From Bradyrhizobium yuanmingense (GTDB taxonomy: Bacteria; Pseudomonadota; Alphaproteobacteria; Rhizobiales; Xanthobacteraceae): a DNA stretch of 64,000 nucleotides. Positions 40,408-48,949 of this stretch are shown here, piece after piece. Every line of letters begins with the position of its first letter. The stretch's first letter is position 1. The notes beneath the pieces were generated by a model. That model did no database searches. It had not been told where the DNA came from and saw only the letters and a program-made list of their open reading frames with translations. A program made the translations under genes and the position numbers. The DNA is taken from the NCBI RefSeq assembly GCF_029167105.1, contig NZ_JARFML010000022.1, positions 62,001-126,000 on the forward strand, in the 5' to 3' direction.

Positions 40408-40893
40408 TCAGGACGAAGCTGCAACGGCGGCCGCCGGCCGCTGTGCAGGCGTCCAGCGAAACGCCGCGCCAAACCGGTTCCAGACGTTGATCGAGGCGAC
40501 CGCCGAGGTCAGGTAGGTCAGTTCAGTCTCGGAGAATTCGCCGGACGCTTCCGCGTAGACCTCCTCGCTGACGCCGTCCGGCAGACAGGTCAGCGCCTCG
40601 GCCCAGGCGAGCGCAGCCCGCTCGCGCGGCGAAAAGATCGGCGCCTCGCGCCAGACCGCGAGCAGATGAAGCTTGTCGAGGGGAACGCCGATCCGTTCCG
40701 ACAGCAGGACGTGGTGCTGAACGCAGAACGCGCAGCCGTTGATCTGCGAGGCGCGCAGCTTGACCAGCTCGAGCAGCTGCTTGTCGAGGCCGGCCTTGGC
40801 CGCAAGCTGGCCCAGCGCCAGCACCAGATCAAACGCATCGGGCGCGATCCGCTTGAAATCTTCGTATTCGCTGCGGGCGTGTGCCATTGCCAT
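40408..40893 (-). CDS. Carboxymuconolactone decarboxylase/AhpD-like protein
   Basis: A 161-aa helical protein of the CMD/AhpD family. LVKLRASQINGCAFCVQHHV carries the redox C-x2-C followed by His, the hallmark of AhpD-like peroxidases, and WAEALTCLPDGVSEEVYAEA completes the fold. Predicted to reduce alkyl hydroperoxides or handle reactive electrophiles. Divergent from a MarR regulator with paired repeats in the 68-base intergenic region. Start 40893, or 40887. Confidence 0.88.
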   Translation of the reverse strand: MAMAHARSEYEDFKRIAPDAFDLVLALGQLAAKAGLDKQLLELVKLRASQINGCAFCVQHHVLLSERIGVPLDKLHLLAVWREAPIFSPRERAALAWAEALTCLPDGVSEEVYAEASGEFSETELTYLTSAVASINVWNRFGAAFRWTPAQRPAAAVAASS

Positions 40894-40905
40894 TCACCTC
40901 GGCAT

Positions 40906-40941
40906 ATTATAAGAGCTCAGATACATTATAAGAGTTCTTAT
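40906..40941. promoter_or_regulatory. Probable MarR operator between divergent genes
   Basis: ATTATAAGAG occurs at 40906-40915 and again at 40925-40934, 19 bases apart (about two helical turns). The second copy is part of the palindrome ATAAGAGTTCTTAT (40928-40941), with perfect 6-bp arms. The site lies in the shared promoter region of the AhpD-like gene and the MarR gene, where an autoregulating MarR protein would bind. Confidence 0.65.
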
Positions 40942-40961
40942 ATGTTCGCAAGACGATTGTC

Positions 40962-41459
40962 ATGACATTGCAATCGGGCCGCAAGGCCGCTGCAGCCGGC
41001 GCGGTGCATGTCCCGGCACCGGGCGAAGGCAAGCGCGGCGAGCAAGGCTATCTCGGCTACCTGCTGCGCCAGGCCAACGCCGCGGTTCGCCTGACGATGG
41101 AGCGCACGCTCGCCGATCTCGGCGTGACCTCGCCGCAATTCGCGGTGCTGACGATGCTGAACGCCTATCCGGGCTTATCGGGGGCCGATGTCGCCCGCCT
41201 CACCTTCCTGACGCCCCAGACCGTCGGCGTCATCATCCGCAATCTCGAACGCGACGGCGCGATTGCGATGACGCCTCATCCCGTTCACGGCCGCATCCAG
41301 CAATGGACGCTGACTCCGCGCGGCGCGACACTTCTGAAGGCGTGCCGGCAGCGTGTGCTCGAATTGGAGAAGCGGCTCGCTCGCAATCTGGATTCAAAGG
41401 CGGAAACCACGATCCGGCGTTGGCTTGCCGGAATCGCGGCTGACCTGCAGGAGGAGTAG
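40962..41459 (+). CDS. MarR family transcriptional regulator
   Basis: A 165-aa winged-helix regulator: VTSPQFAVLTMLNAYPGLSG, DVARLTFLTPQTVGVIIRNL as the recognition helix, and MTPHPVHGRIQQWTLTPRG as the wing. An extended N-terminus of about 35 residues is rich in Gly/Ala. Divergent from the AhpD-like/cupin operon and likely its repressor; the signal may be an oxidant or phenolic compound. ATG 40962. Confidence 0.9.
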   Translation: MTLQSGRKAAAAGAVHVPAPGEGKRGEQGYLGYLLRQANAAVRLTMERTLADLGVTSPQFAVLTMLNAYPGLSGADVARLTFLTPQTVGVIIRNLERDGAIAMTPHPVHGRIQQWTLTPRGATLLKACRQRVLELEKRLARNLDSKAETTIRRWLAGIAADLQEE

Positions 41460-41478
41460 GCGACTGCGGCCCCTGGTG

Positions 41479-41730
41479 CTACCCGCCTTTCAAGGCGTTC
41501 TTGACTGCGCCGTCCGGCCAGCTCTGGTCGGCCGCGATCACCCGCACGCGGGTCTGGTCGGCGGGATTGACCAGCACGTGCGAATTCACCCGCTCACCGC
41601 TCGGCTCCAGACGCAGATCGGTTTCGGGCTTCCAGCTCAGCGTCGTCGCGAGGTCGCCGGGAAAGATCTTCCATTGCGATCCGTCTTCGAGTTCGACGAT
41701 ATGGCTTTCGGCATGTGTGCGTATCTTCAT
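41479..41730 (-). CDS. Small hypothetical protein
   Basis: An 83-aa protein, MKIRTHAESHIVELEDGSQW, then an all-beta-looking sequence with KIFPGDLATTLSWKPETDLR and VNPADQTRVRVIAADQ. GGGGTGGA precedes ATG 41730. The pattern looks like a small beta-barrel of unknown family. Convergent with marR. Confidence 0.65.
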   Translation of the reverse strand: MKIRTHAESHIVELEDGSQWKIFPGDLATTLSWKPETDLRLEPSGERVNSHVLVNPADQTRVRVIAADQSWPDGAVKNALKGG

Positions 41731-41924
41731 TCCACCCCGATGCTTCGATGAACAGGAAGGACGGCCCGACCATGGCCGGCTCTTCTCCTCGTCCTGGCGT
41801 GGAGGGAATGCGGGAGTGCAGCACTTGTTCCGGTGGGAACGACCGACGGGGTCGGGCCGAGTTGACGCACGCGGCCGTTTCGGAACCGACTCACGCGTGC
41901 CATGTTTCCGGCTAGAATGTGCCC

Positions 41925-43154
41925 ATGAAGCACACTGATTCCTCGCCCCGTCACACACGCCGCGCCCTGCTCCAATCGACGCTCGGCGCAGCCGCTTTGC
42001 TCGCGCTTCCCACCCGCGCCCTCGCCGCGCCTGCCGGCTTCGACGAATGGCGCGAGAGCTTTCGTACGCGCGCGATGGCAAAAGGCATTTCCGCCGCGAC
42101 ATGGCAGCGCGCGATGGGACGGGTCGAACCGGACATGAGCGTGTTCGCGCAGATGCGCAACCAGCCCGAATTCCGCGAGCAGGTTTGGCAGTACATCAAC
42201 CGCCGCGTCTCGGACTGGCGCATCATCAACGGCAAGATCGCGCTGAAGAACAACGAGGCGCTGTTCGCACGCATCGAGCGCGATTTCGGGGTCGAGCGCG
42301 GCACGCTGCTGGCGCTATGGGGCGTCGAGTCCGCCTATGGCGATCCGCTGGTGCAGCAGAACCACATGAGGCCGGTGTTTCCCTCGCTCGCCGCGCTCGC
42401 CTGGAACGAGCCGCGCCGCAAGGCCTATTGGGAGACCGAGCTGATCAATGCACTGCGCATCGTCGACAAGGGCTGGTCCGCGCCGGAGGACATGCGCGGA
42501 TCATGGGCCGGCGCGATGGGCCATTCGCAATGGATGCCGGAGGTCTGGCTCAATGTCGGCATCGATTATGACGGCGACGGCAAGGTCTCGCCGTTCGGCA
42601 AGCCCGACGATGCGCTGGGCTCGACCGCGAAATATCTCGTCAATCGCGGCAAGTGGCACCGCGGCGAGCACTGGGGCTACGAGGTGCGTGCGCCCGCCAA
42701 CATCAGCGGCAGCCGGACCTATGCGGCCTGGCAGGCGGCCGGCGTGACGCGTGCCGACGGCCAACCATTTCCGCAGCCCAACGCATCCGCGCAGATGTGG
42801 GCGCCGGTTGCGGGCGGACCGACCTTCCTGCTCGGGCCGAATTTCTACTCGGTGAAGAGCTACAACCCTTCCATGAACTACGCACTGGCGATCTGCCATC
42901 TCGGGGATCGCTGCCTGGGAGCCCCGCCCTTCATCCAGCCCTTCCCGGGCTCCGAGCGTGCGTTGACGCTCGCCGAGGTGCAGGAGATGCAGACGCGCCT
43001 GACCAAGGCCGGCTTCGACACCGGCGGCACCGACGGCCGCGTCGGCAACGACACCATGAAAGCGGTCAAGGAGTTTCAGCAGAAGGTCGGGATCGCCCCC
43101 GCCGATGGCTACGGCGGACTCAAAGTGCTGGCCAAGCTGCGGCAAACCAACTAG
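41925..43154 (+). CDS. Lytic murein transglycosylase, MltB type, with peptidoglycan-binding domain
   Basis: A 409-aa periplasmic enzyme that cleaves the glycan strand with formation of 1,6-anhydro-muramyl ends. Signal peptide with RRALLQSTLGAAALLALPTR. Catalytic Glu in LLALWGVESAYGDPLVQQ, MltB motif SWAGAMGHSQWMPEVW, and a C-terminal PG_binding_1 domain (about 345-405, VQEMQTRLTKAGFDTGGTDG). ATG 41925 is chosen; a GTG two codons earlier is possible. Monocistronic. Confidence 0.92.
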   Translation: MKHTDSSPRHTRRALLQSTLGAAALLALPTRALAAPAGFDEWRESFRTRAMAKGISAATWQRAMGRVEPDMSVFAQMRNQPEFREQVWQYINRRVSDWRIINGKIALKNNEALFARIERDFGVERGTLLALWGVESAYGDPLVQQNHMRPVFPSLAALAWNEPRRKAYWETELINALRIVDKGWSAPEDMRGSWAGAMGHSQWMPEVWLNVGIDYDGDGKVSPFGKPDDALGSTAKYLVNRGKWHRGEHWGYEVRAPANISGSRTYAAWQAAGVTRADGQPFPQPNASAQMWAPVAGGPTFLLGPNFYSVKSYNPSMNYALAICHLGDRCLGAPPFIQPFPGSERALTLAEVQEMQTRLTKAGFDTGGTDGRVGNDTMKAVKEFQQKVGIAPADGYGGLKVLAKLRQTN

Positions 43155-43204
43155 CACGGACGGAAGCGCCGGCGCTGGCGCTTTCCCCGCAGCTGCAGCG
43201 GCAC

Positions 43205-43894
43205 TCAAGCCGCGTTTCGCTGTTCTGTCAGCTTCAGCAGTTCGTCGACGAGGTCATCCACGGCACGCTCGGCCGCGGCAATGGACGCCTGCAACCGATC
43301 GTCGGCGAATTCGTCGTACTCGACTGCGATGCAGTGGAAGGCCGTGATCCCGATGAAAGCAAACACGTCCCGGACGGCTCCTTCGACATGATTGACGGCG
43401 GCCATACGCCCGCCCGGATCGTACCCGTAGTCTCCGCGCGAGCCGAGCAGGACAAGACGCTTGTCCATGTCCGCTAGCAGCTGCGAATATGGATTGTCCG
43501 GACATGATCGGTCGAAGCCGAATGTGCGTCCGACCCGAACAACGTTGTCTATGTATGCCTTGAACTGCGCTGGCACACCGAAATTGTACATTGGCACGCC
43601 CGCGACGATCAGATCAGCTGAGATCAACTCGTCGACCAGCGCATCGCTTTCCGCCAAAGCCTCTCTCATCCATGGCTCGCGTCGATCGGGCTTCGCGAAG
43701 GCCGCCTTGACCCAGTCGTCCGTCACCGGACTCGGTGCGAAGCGACCGAGGTCGCGGCTGACGACGCGACCCCCCGGCCGCGACTGTAGCCATCGTTGGA
43801 CGAAACGCTGAGTCAGACGCCTGGTGTGCGAACCGCGCGGATTTTCATCTGAAGGCTCGAACCGCGCGCTTGAATCGATTTGTAGCAGTTGCAT
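43205..43894 (-). CDS. azoR: FMN-dependent NADH-azoreductase
   Basis: A 229-aa flavodoxin-fold quinone/azo reductase. MQLLQIDSSAR binds the FMN phosphate; VAGVPMYNFGVPAQFKAYID and VLLGSRGDYGYDPG are AzoR landmarks. It probably detoxifies quinones using NADH. Divergent from a LysR-type regulator, with 108 bases in between, so it is likely regulated by it in response to an electrophile. Confidence 0.93.
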   Translation of the reverse strand: MQLLQIDSSARFEPSDENPRGSHTRRLTQRFVQRWLQSRPGGRVVSRDLGRFAPSPVTDDWVKAAFAKPDRREPWMREALAESDALVDELISADLIVAGVPMYNFGVPAQFKAYIDNVVRVGRTFGFDRSCPDNPYSQLLADMDKRLVLLGSRGDYGYDPGGRMAAVNHVEGAVRDVFAFIGITAFHCIAVEYDEFADDRLQASIAAAERAVDDLVDELLKLTEQRNAA

Positions 43895-44002
43895 TGCAAA
43901 ACTCCTCTCATCTGTTTGCCCAATAGATCGGTTCAGGCCCCGTCGTTGACAAACGAAAGTTGCTCAGCTTATGGATGAACTGCATTCATCCTCGAGTTCG
44001 CG

Positions 44003-44887
44003 ATGAGAAGGCTTCCTCCGCTGGCGGGATTGCGTGCATTTGAAGCGGCGGCACGTCACCTCAGCTTCAAGCGCGCCGCCGATGAGCTTCACGTCACGCC
44101 GACCGCGATCAGCCATCAAGTGCGACAGCTGGAGCAGACGGTCGGAGTCAGGCTGTTCGAGCGCCGGACGCGGCAGGTTCTGCTCACCGCGGAAGGTCAG
44201 GTCCTGCTTCCGGTCCTGCGCGACGGCTTTGATGCGTTTGCGCGTGTTCTGGAGGGATTGAGCCGGAAGCGACGCCGGGCGGTGGTCACACTTTCGGCGA
44301 CGCCGGCTTTCACAGCCAAATGGCTGGTGCCGCGTCTTGCTGGGCTCCGAAAGAGCAGAGCCGACATTGATCTCACATTGCTTGCGACCTTGGAGGCGGT
44401 CGATCTCAATTCGACCGCGGACCTCGCGCTTCGCTACGGTTCCGGTCCTTATCCCGATCTGATTGCCGAGCCGCTCACGGTCGATCGTTTCGCGCCGGTG
44501 GTCAGTCCGCGCTTGGGCATCCGAAGACCGAGCGACCTGCGCTCAGCAACGCTGCTACATTTCGACTGGCACCGTCGTGATGCCCGAAATCCGACCTGGC
44601 GGCGCTGGCTCAAGACGGCCGGCATTAACGACGTTGATGCGCGCGCCGGCGTGCGTTTCAGCGATGAAACCCATGCCATCCAGGCAACCGTCGCCGGCGC
44701 TGGTGTCGCTTTGCACAGTCTTGTGCTCGTCGCCGACGAACTTTCGCGGGGAACGCTGGTCGCACCATTCGGGCCGGAGCTGGAAGGCTTTTCGCTGCAC
44801 TTGGTCCGCAGCCGCGACCGGCCGCTCACCGAGCCGGTCGAGGCTGTACGACACTGGCTGAAGTCAGAGTTCGACGCGGCCCGGTGA
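44003..44887 (+). CDS. LysR family transcriptional regulator (GcvA-like)
   Basis: A 294-aa LysR protein. Helix-turn-helix in residues about 5-65 (LPPLAGLRAFEAAARHLSFK, RAADELHVTPTAISHQVRQL), then the periplasmic-binding-like effector domain (AKWLVPRLAGLRKSRADIDL). The HTH sequence is of the GcvA group. ATG 44003. Divergent from azoR, which is the probable target. Effector unknown. Confidence 0.92.
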   Translation: MRRLPPLAGLRAFEAAARHLSFKRAADELHVTPTAISHQVRQLEQTVGVRLFERRTRQVLLTAEGQVLLPVLRDGFDAFARVLEGLSRKRRRAVVTLSATPAFTAKWLVPRLAGLRKSRADIDLTLLATLEAVDLNSTADLALRYGSGPYPDLIAEPLTVDRFAPVVSPRLGIRRPSDLRSATLLHFDWHRRDARNPTWRRWLKTAGINDVDARAGVRFSDETHAIQATVAGAGVALHSLVLVADELSRGTLVAPFGPELEGFSLHLVRSRDRPLTEPVEAVRHWLKSEFDAAR

Positions 44888-44899
44888 TGCGCAGCGCGG

Positions 44900-44942
44900 C
44901 TCAAGCGCGCCGCGGCACGCCGCCGGCGTTCATGCCGCCGTC
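44900..44942 (-). pseudogene. Orphan 43-bp copy of the 3' end of the SDR gene at 45927
   Basis: These 43 bases are identical to 45927-45969, which encode the last codons and stop of the short-chain dehydrogenase gene about 1 kb away. Similarity continues weakly for a few more bases (GTGACGAG against ATGACGAG) and then stops. It is the scar of a partial duplication or of a second SDR gene that has been deleted. Confidence 0.7.
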
Positions 44943-44987
44943 AGTGACGAGAGCCGCACCTGTGCGGCATGGCTTGCTGCACGATGG

Positions 44988-45019
44988 ATTCCGGGCTCGC
45001 GCTTCGCGCGCCCCGGAAT
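44988..45019. repeat. Palindromic intergenic repeat
   Basis: ATTCCGGGCTCGCG and CGCGCGCCCCGGAAT flank a CTTCG centre. It lies just past the SDR gene fragment and before the stop of the aldolase gene. This type of ATTCCGGG hairpin is frequent in Bradyrhizobium as I recall; likely a terminator here. Confidence 0.65.
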
Positions 45020-45032
45020 GACATCCTTGCTT

Positions 45033-45830
45033 TCAGTGCCGATATTGCGGCTCCTCCGCATCCAGCTGACGCCGGATCGCGGCAAGATGCAGCCGAGCGG
45101 ATTCGGAATCGCCCTCGCGCATCTGCCTGTAGGTCTCCGCCGCAACGGCGGGATCGACCGGCAGCACCTTCCGCCCCGTCGACATCGCCAGCACCTGCAC
45201 CTCGGCGGCGCGCTCGAGATAATAGAGATCGTCCCAGGCTTCCGCGATGGTCGGCGCCAGCACCATCACGCCGTGATGCTTCATGAAGACGATGTCGGCA
45301 TCCCCGACGGCGGAGGCGATACGCGCGCCTTCGCGGCTGTCGAGCGCGAGGCCGTTGTAGTCGCGGTCGACGGCGGTGCGCCCGTAGAATTTCAGCGCGG
45401 TCTGGCCGGCCCAGATCAGGGGCTCGCCCTCGATCATCGACAGCGCCGTCGCATAGGGCATGTGGGTGTGGAAGGCGACCTTGGCGCGCGGCAGCAGCCT
45501 GTGCATCTCGGCATGGATGTAGAATGCGGTCGCCTCGGGCACGCCCTCGCCCTCGAGCACGTTGCCATGGAAGTCGCAGATCAGGAGCTTTGACGCCGTC
45601 AACTCGCGAAAGGCGTAGCCGTAGGGGTTGACGAGGAACAGGTCGTCATGGCCCGGCACGACCGCCGAGAAGTGGTTGCAGATGCCCTCCTCAAAGCCGT
45701 TGCGCGCCGCCATGCGGAAGCAGGCCGCGAGGTCCTCGCGCGCGGTACGGATCGCGTCGGTGGCGAGGTCCGGCCGGTTCGAGCGGAATGGCGCGGGCGC
45801 GGGTGAAGAAGCGTGAAGGCTGTGCGCCAT
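45033..45830 (-). CDS. Class II aldolase/adducin family protein
   Basis: A 265-aa zinc-dependent aldolase-fold protein. Zinc ligands are visible in VAFHTHMPYATALS and in VFMKHHGVMVLAP, and NHFSAVVPGHDDLFLVNPYG is the phosphate/substrate loop. The family includes fuculose-phosphate aldolases and oxygenase-like paralogues; the substrate cannot be read. It lies 97 bases downstream of an SDR gene on the same strand and probably shares its pathway. ATG 45830 has GAGAGG upstream. Confidence 0.88.
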   Translation of the reverse strand: MAHSLHASSPAPAPFRSNRPDLATDAIRTAREDLAACFRMAARNGFEEGICNHFSAVVPGHDDLFLVNPYGYAFRELTASKLLICDFHGNVLEGEGVPEATAFYIHAEMHRLLPRAKVAFHTHMPYATALSMIEGEPLIWAGQTALKFYGRTAVDRDYNGLALDSREGARIASAVGDADIVFMKHHGVMVLAPTIAEAWDDLYYLERAAEVQVLAMSTGRKVLPVDPAVAAETYRQMREGDSESARLHLAAIRRQLDAEEPQYRH

Positions 45831-45927
45831 GGCGAAGGACACCTCTCTCGGTCGGGAGCTGCCCCATCTTGTACAGGGGCTGCGCTTGCGCGTCAGCCCC
45901 TGCGGCCGCCACCCTGCCCTGCGCAGC

Positions 45928-46737
45928 TCAAGCGCGCCGCGGCACGCCGCCGGCGTTCATGCCGCCGTCGATGACGAGCTCGCTGCCGGTGACGTAGCGC
46001 GAGCCATCGGAGGCGAGATACAGCACGCCCGAGGCGATTTCCGCGGCCTGGCCGGCGCGGCCAAGCGGCGTGACGACGCGGGCGCGCTCCTCCGGATCGA
46101 TCGGGGCGTTCTGGCCGGCGCCCGCCGCCCCCGTCGGGATCTTGCCCCAGATCGGGGTATCGATGATGCCGGGGTGAACCGAATTGACCCGGATGCCGTC
46201 GCCCGCGGCCGCGCATTCCATCGCGATGGATTTGGCGAACAGCCGCACGCCGCCCTTGGTCGCCGAATAGGCCGACAATCCGGGCGAGCCGCGCAGGCCC
46301 GCCAGCGAGGACATCATGATGATCGAGCCGCCGCCCATTTTGCGCATCAGGGGCAGGCAATGCTTCACCGAAAGAAACACGCCATCGAGATTGATCGCAT
46401 TCTGCTTGCGCCAGTCCGCGAGCGTCATGTCGACGATCGACGGCACGGAAATGCCGATGCCCGCATTGGAGACGAGCACGTCGAGCCGGCCGAAGCGCTT
46501 TGCGATCTCGGCGACGATCTCGATCCAGCGCTCTTCGCTGGTGACGTCCTGCTCCAGAAAGATCGCCTTGCCGCCGTCCCTGGTGATGCGCCTGACGAGC
46601 TCGGGGCCCCTCAGCTCGTCGATGTCGGTGGCGACGACCGTGGCGCCTTCGCGCGCGAACAGCTCGACTGTCGCCTCGCCAATGCCGGAGGCGCCGCCCG
46701 TCACCAGTGCGACCTTGCCCTCAACCTGCCCTGCCAT
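45928..46737 (-). CDS. Short-chain dehydrogenase/reductase
   Basis: Classical SDR of 269 aa. Coenzyme motif VALVTGGASGIGEATVELFA, Asp at the end of strand 2 (VVATDIDEL) pointing to NAD rather than NADP, NAG in VLVSNAGIG, and the catalytic Ser and Tyr-x3-Lys in MMSSLAGLRGSPGLSAYSAT and the following K. C-terminus VTGSELVIDGGM. ATG 46737 after GGGAGTGAAC. Substrate unknown; the neighbouring class II aldolase suggests a sugar or hydroxy-acid pathway. Confidence 0.92.
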   Translation of the reverse strand: MAGQVEGKVALVTGGASGIGEATVELFAREGATVVATDIDELRGPELVRRITRDGGKAIFLEQDVTSEERWIEIVAEIAKRFGRLDVLVSNAGIGISVPSIVDMTLADWRKQNAINLDGVFLSVKHCLPLMRKMGGGSIIMMSSLAGLRGSPGLSAYSATKGGVRLFAKSIAMECAAAGDGIRVNSVHPGIIDTPIWGKIPTGAAGAGQNAPIDPEERARVVTPLGRAGQAAEIASGVLYLASDGSRYVTGSELVIDGGMNAGGVPRRA

Positions 46738-46786
46738 GTTCACTCCCTTTTTTTGTTGTTTGGCCCGTTATATTTTGCGCATGATC

Positions 46787-46825
46787 TTTGTCGGAAAACC
46801 GCTTCGCACTTTTCCGGATCATGCG
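46787..46825. repeat. Dispersed repeat, half-length copy 3
   Basis: GCGCATGATC, CGGAAAACCGCTTCGCAC and CTTTTCCGGATCATGCG match the second palindrome of the elements at 12453 and 19767. It directly abuts the stop codon of recJ. Confidence 0.85.
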
Positions 46826-48667
46826 TCATCTAATCACGGATGGCCCCTGATCCGGTAGCGCGACGTCGACGACGCGGAATTGCACGCGCTCGGCGCCCTG
46901 GTAGCGGTCGACCGAGAGTGAGCCCGCGACATGCATCGGCTGGCCGCGATTGGCGAGCAGCGCATTGCCGAGCTTCTGGCCGACCGAACGGAACGCGATG
47001 CCGTTGACGATGGCGCCGTCGCCCGCCTTGAAACGCAGGCGCAGATGCGCTTGCCCGACCTCGTCGGCAAAGACGAGCTGGTGCGCGGGCAGCGCCAGCA
47101 CCGGCTCCGGATTGCCGCTGCCGAACGGACCGGCGCGGTTCAGCGTCGTCGCCAGCTCCGCCGTCACCCCGCGGGCGGTGACGGCGCCGTCGATATAGAG
47201 CTCGTTGACGTGGCGCGCCTCGGCGACGTCGCGCGCCAGCGCGGTCTCGATATAGGCACGGAATTCGGCGAGCTTCTCCTTGCGCAGCGTCACGCCCGCG
47301 GCCATGGCGTGGCCGCCGCCCTTGAGCAGGATGCCGTCGGCGACCGCCTGCCGCACCGCCTTGCCGAGATCGACGCCGTCGATCGAGCGGCCGGAGCCAG
47401 TGCCAATGCCGCCCGGCTCCAGCGCAATGGCAAAGGCCGGCCGCGAGAACTTCTCCTTCAGGCGGGAGGCGACGAGGCCGACCACGCCGGGATGCCAGCC
47501 TTCCGAGGCCGTGACAATCACGGCGAGCTTATCCTCCAGCCCGATCGAGGCCAGCGCCTCGGCTTCGGCCTGGGCCTCCGCCGCCTGCTCGATGACGCGA
47601 CGTTCGCTGTTGAGACGGTCGAGCTCGGCCGCGATCCGCGCCGCCTCGACGCTGTCGCCTTCGAGCAGCAGCCGCACGCCGAGATCGGCGCGGCCGATAC
47701 GGCCGCCGGCATTGACGCGCGGCCCCAGCATGAAGCCGAGATGCCAGGCCTCCGGTGGGCCATTGAGCCGCGCCACGTCCATCAGCGCGGTATGGCCGAC
47801 ATGGTCGCGCCGACGCATCGCGATCAGCCCCTTGGCGACGAAGGCGCGGTTGAGGCCGATCAGCGGCGCGACGTCGGCGACCGTGCCGAGCGCGACGTGG
47901 TGCAGCATGCCGAGCAGGTCGGGCTCCGGCATTTCGCTGGTCCAGAAGCCGCGCTGGCGCAGTTCGCGATTGACGGCGACCAGCGTCACCAGCACGAGGC
48001 CGACCGCGGCGAGATGACCGAGGCCGGAGAGATCGTCGAGCCGGTTCGGATTGACCAGCGCATCCACCACCGGCAGCTCCGTGCCAGCCTGGTGATGGTC
48101 AATCACGACCACGGACATGCCGAGGCGCTTGGCCTCGGCGAGCGGCTCGATGCTGGTGGTGCCGCAATCGACGGTGATCAGCAGCGTGGCGCCCTTCGCC
48201 GCCAGCGCGCGCACCGCTTCCGTGTTGGGGCCGTAGCCCTCGAAAATCCGGTCGGGAATGTGGATCAGCGGATCGAGCCCGCAATGGCGCAGATGCCAGG
48301 CCAGCAGCGCCGCCGAGGTCGCGCCGTCGACGTCGTAGTCGCCGAAGATCGCAACCTTCTCGCCCTTGGTTGCGGCATCCGCGATGCGTTTGGCGGCGGC
48401 CTCCATCTCCGTCACCGTGAACGGGTCCGGCAGCAGCTTTCGGATGGTCGGATCGAGGAAGTCGGCGACGGCATCGATGTCGACACCGCGGCCGGCCAGC
48501 ACCCGCGCCAGCAGTTCCGGCAATTGGTGCCGCTGCACGATGGCGAGCGCCTGGGCCGCCCCGCGCGCATCGAGCCGGTCGCGCCACAGCTTGTCGGTGA
48601 GCGAGCGCGCCACGCCCAGGAAGGCCTGGGGCGCTTCGACGGGGAGCGCGGATGCGGGAGGCGTCAT
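46826..48667 (-). CDS. recJ: Single-stranded-DNA-specific exonuclease RecJ
   Basis: 5'-3' exonuclease (613 aa) acting in recombination and mismatch repair. The DHH phosphoesterase motifs are in order: VAIFGDYDVDGATSAALLAW, LLITVDCGTTSIEPLAEA, VVVIDHHQAG, then the DHHA1 domain with GWHPGVVGLVASRLKEKFSR and GGGHAMAAGVTL, and a C-terminal OB fold. ATG 48667 starts the conserved part; a longer upstream frame exists but reads as low-complexity. The stop overlaps the edge of a dispersed repeat. Confidence 0.95.
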   Translation of the reverse strand: MTPPASALPVEAPQAFLGVARSLTDKLWRDRLDARGAAQALAIVQRHQLPELLARVLAGRGVDIDAVADFLDPTIRKLLPDPFTVTEMEAAAKRIADAATKGEKVAIFGDYDVDGATSAALLAWHLRHCGLDPLIHIPDRIFEGYGPNTEAVRALAAKGATLLITVDCGTTSIEPLAEAKRLGMSVVVIDHHQAGTELPVVDALVNPNRLDDLSGLGHLAAVGLVLVTLVAVNRELRQRGFWTSEMPEPDLLGMLHHVALGTVADVAPLIGLNRAFVAKGLIAMRRRDHVGHTALMDVARLNGPPEAWHLGFMLGPRVNAGGRIGRADLGVRLLLEGDSVEAARIAAELDRLNSERRVIEQAAEAQAEAEALASIGLEDKLAVIVTASEGWHPGVVGLVASRLKEKFSRPAFAIALEPGGIGTGSGRSIDGVDLGKAVRQAVADGILLKGGGHAMAAGVTLRKEKLAEFRAYIETALARDVAEARHVNELYIDGAVTARGVTAELATTLNRAGPFGSGNPEPVLALPAHQLVFADEVGQAHLRLRFKAGDGAIVNGIAFRSVGQKLGNALLANRGQPMHVAGSLSVDRYQGAERVQFRVVDVALPDQGPSVIR

Positions 48668-48949
48668 GACGAGGGCTATCGATTGGGAACTCGGGTCCGG
48701 GCGACACGCTCGGGGCCGCGACTGGCTTGAAAGGATTGGCTGGGAAACCCCGGCGATTTGCAACGGCCGGGACGCACAAAGCGGTGGATGGCCAGCAGGC
48801 AGGCCGAAGTGACTATCATTTAGGCATCCCGCCAAACAGCAAATTAAGCAGGCGTTAGGCGGAATCCTCGAAAAAGAATCGTATTCGATCTGTAAGTCGT
48901 TGTTCCCCGTTCATTGCAGATCAGACCTCATTGCCAAGGGAAGTCCCCG

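Noticed and set aside
46931..48730. 599-codon plus-strand frame opposite recJ
   Set aside because: Antisense composition only; recJ on the other strand has all DHH motifs.
48844..48858. TTAA-N7-TTAG as a CtrA box upstream of the MCP-like gene
   Set aside because: One mismatch to TTAA-N7-TTAA and a short motif; kept only as a remark in the finding on that gene, not as a feature.
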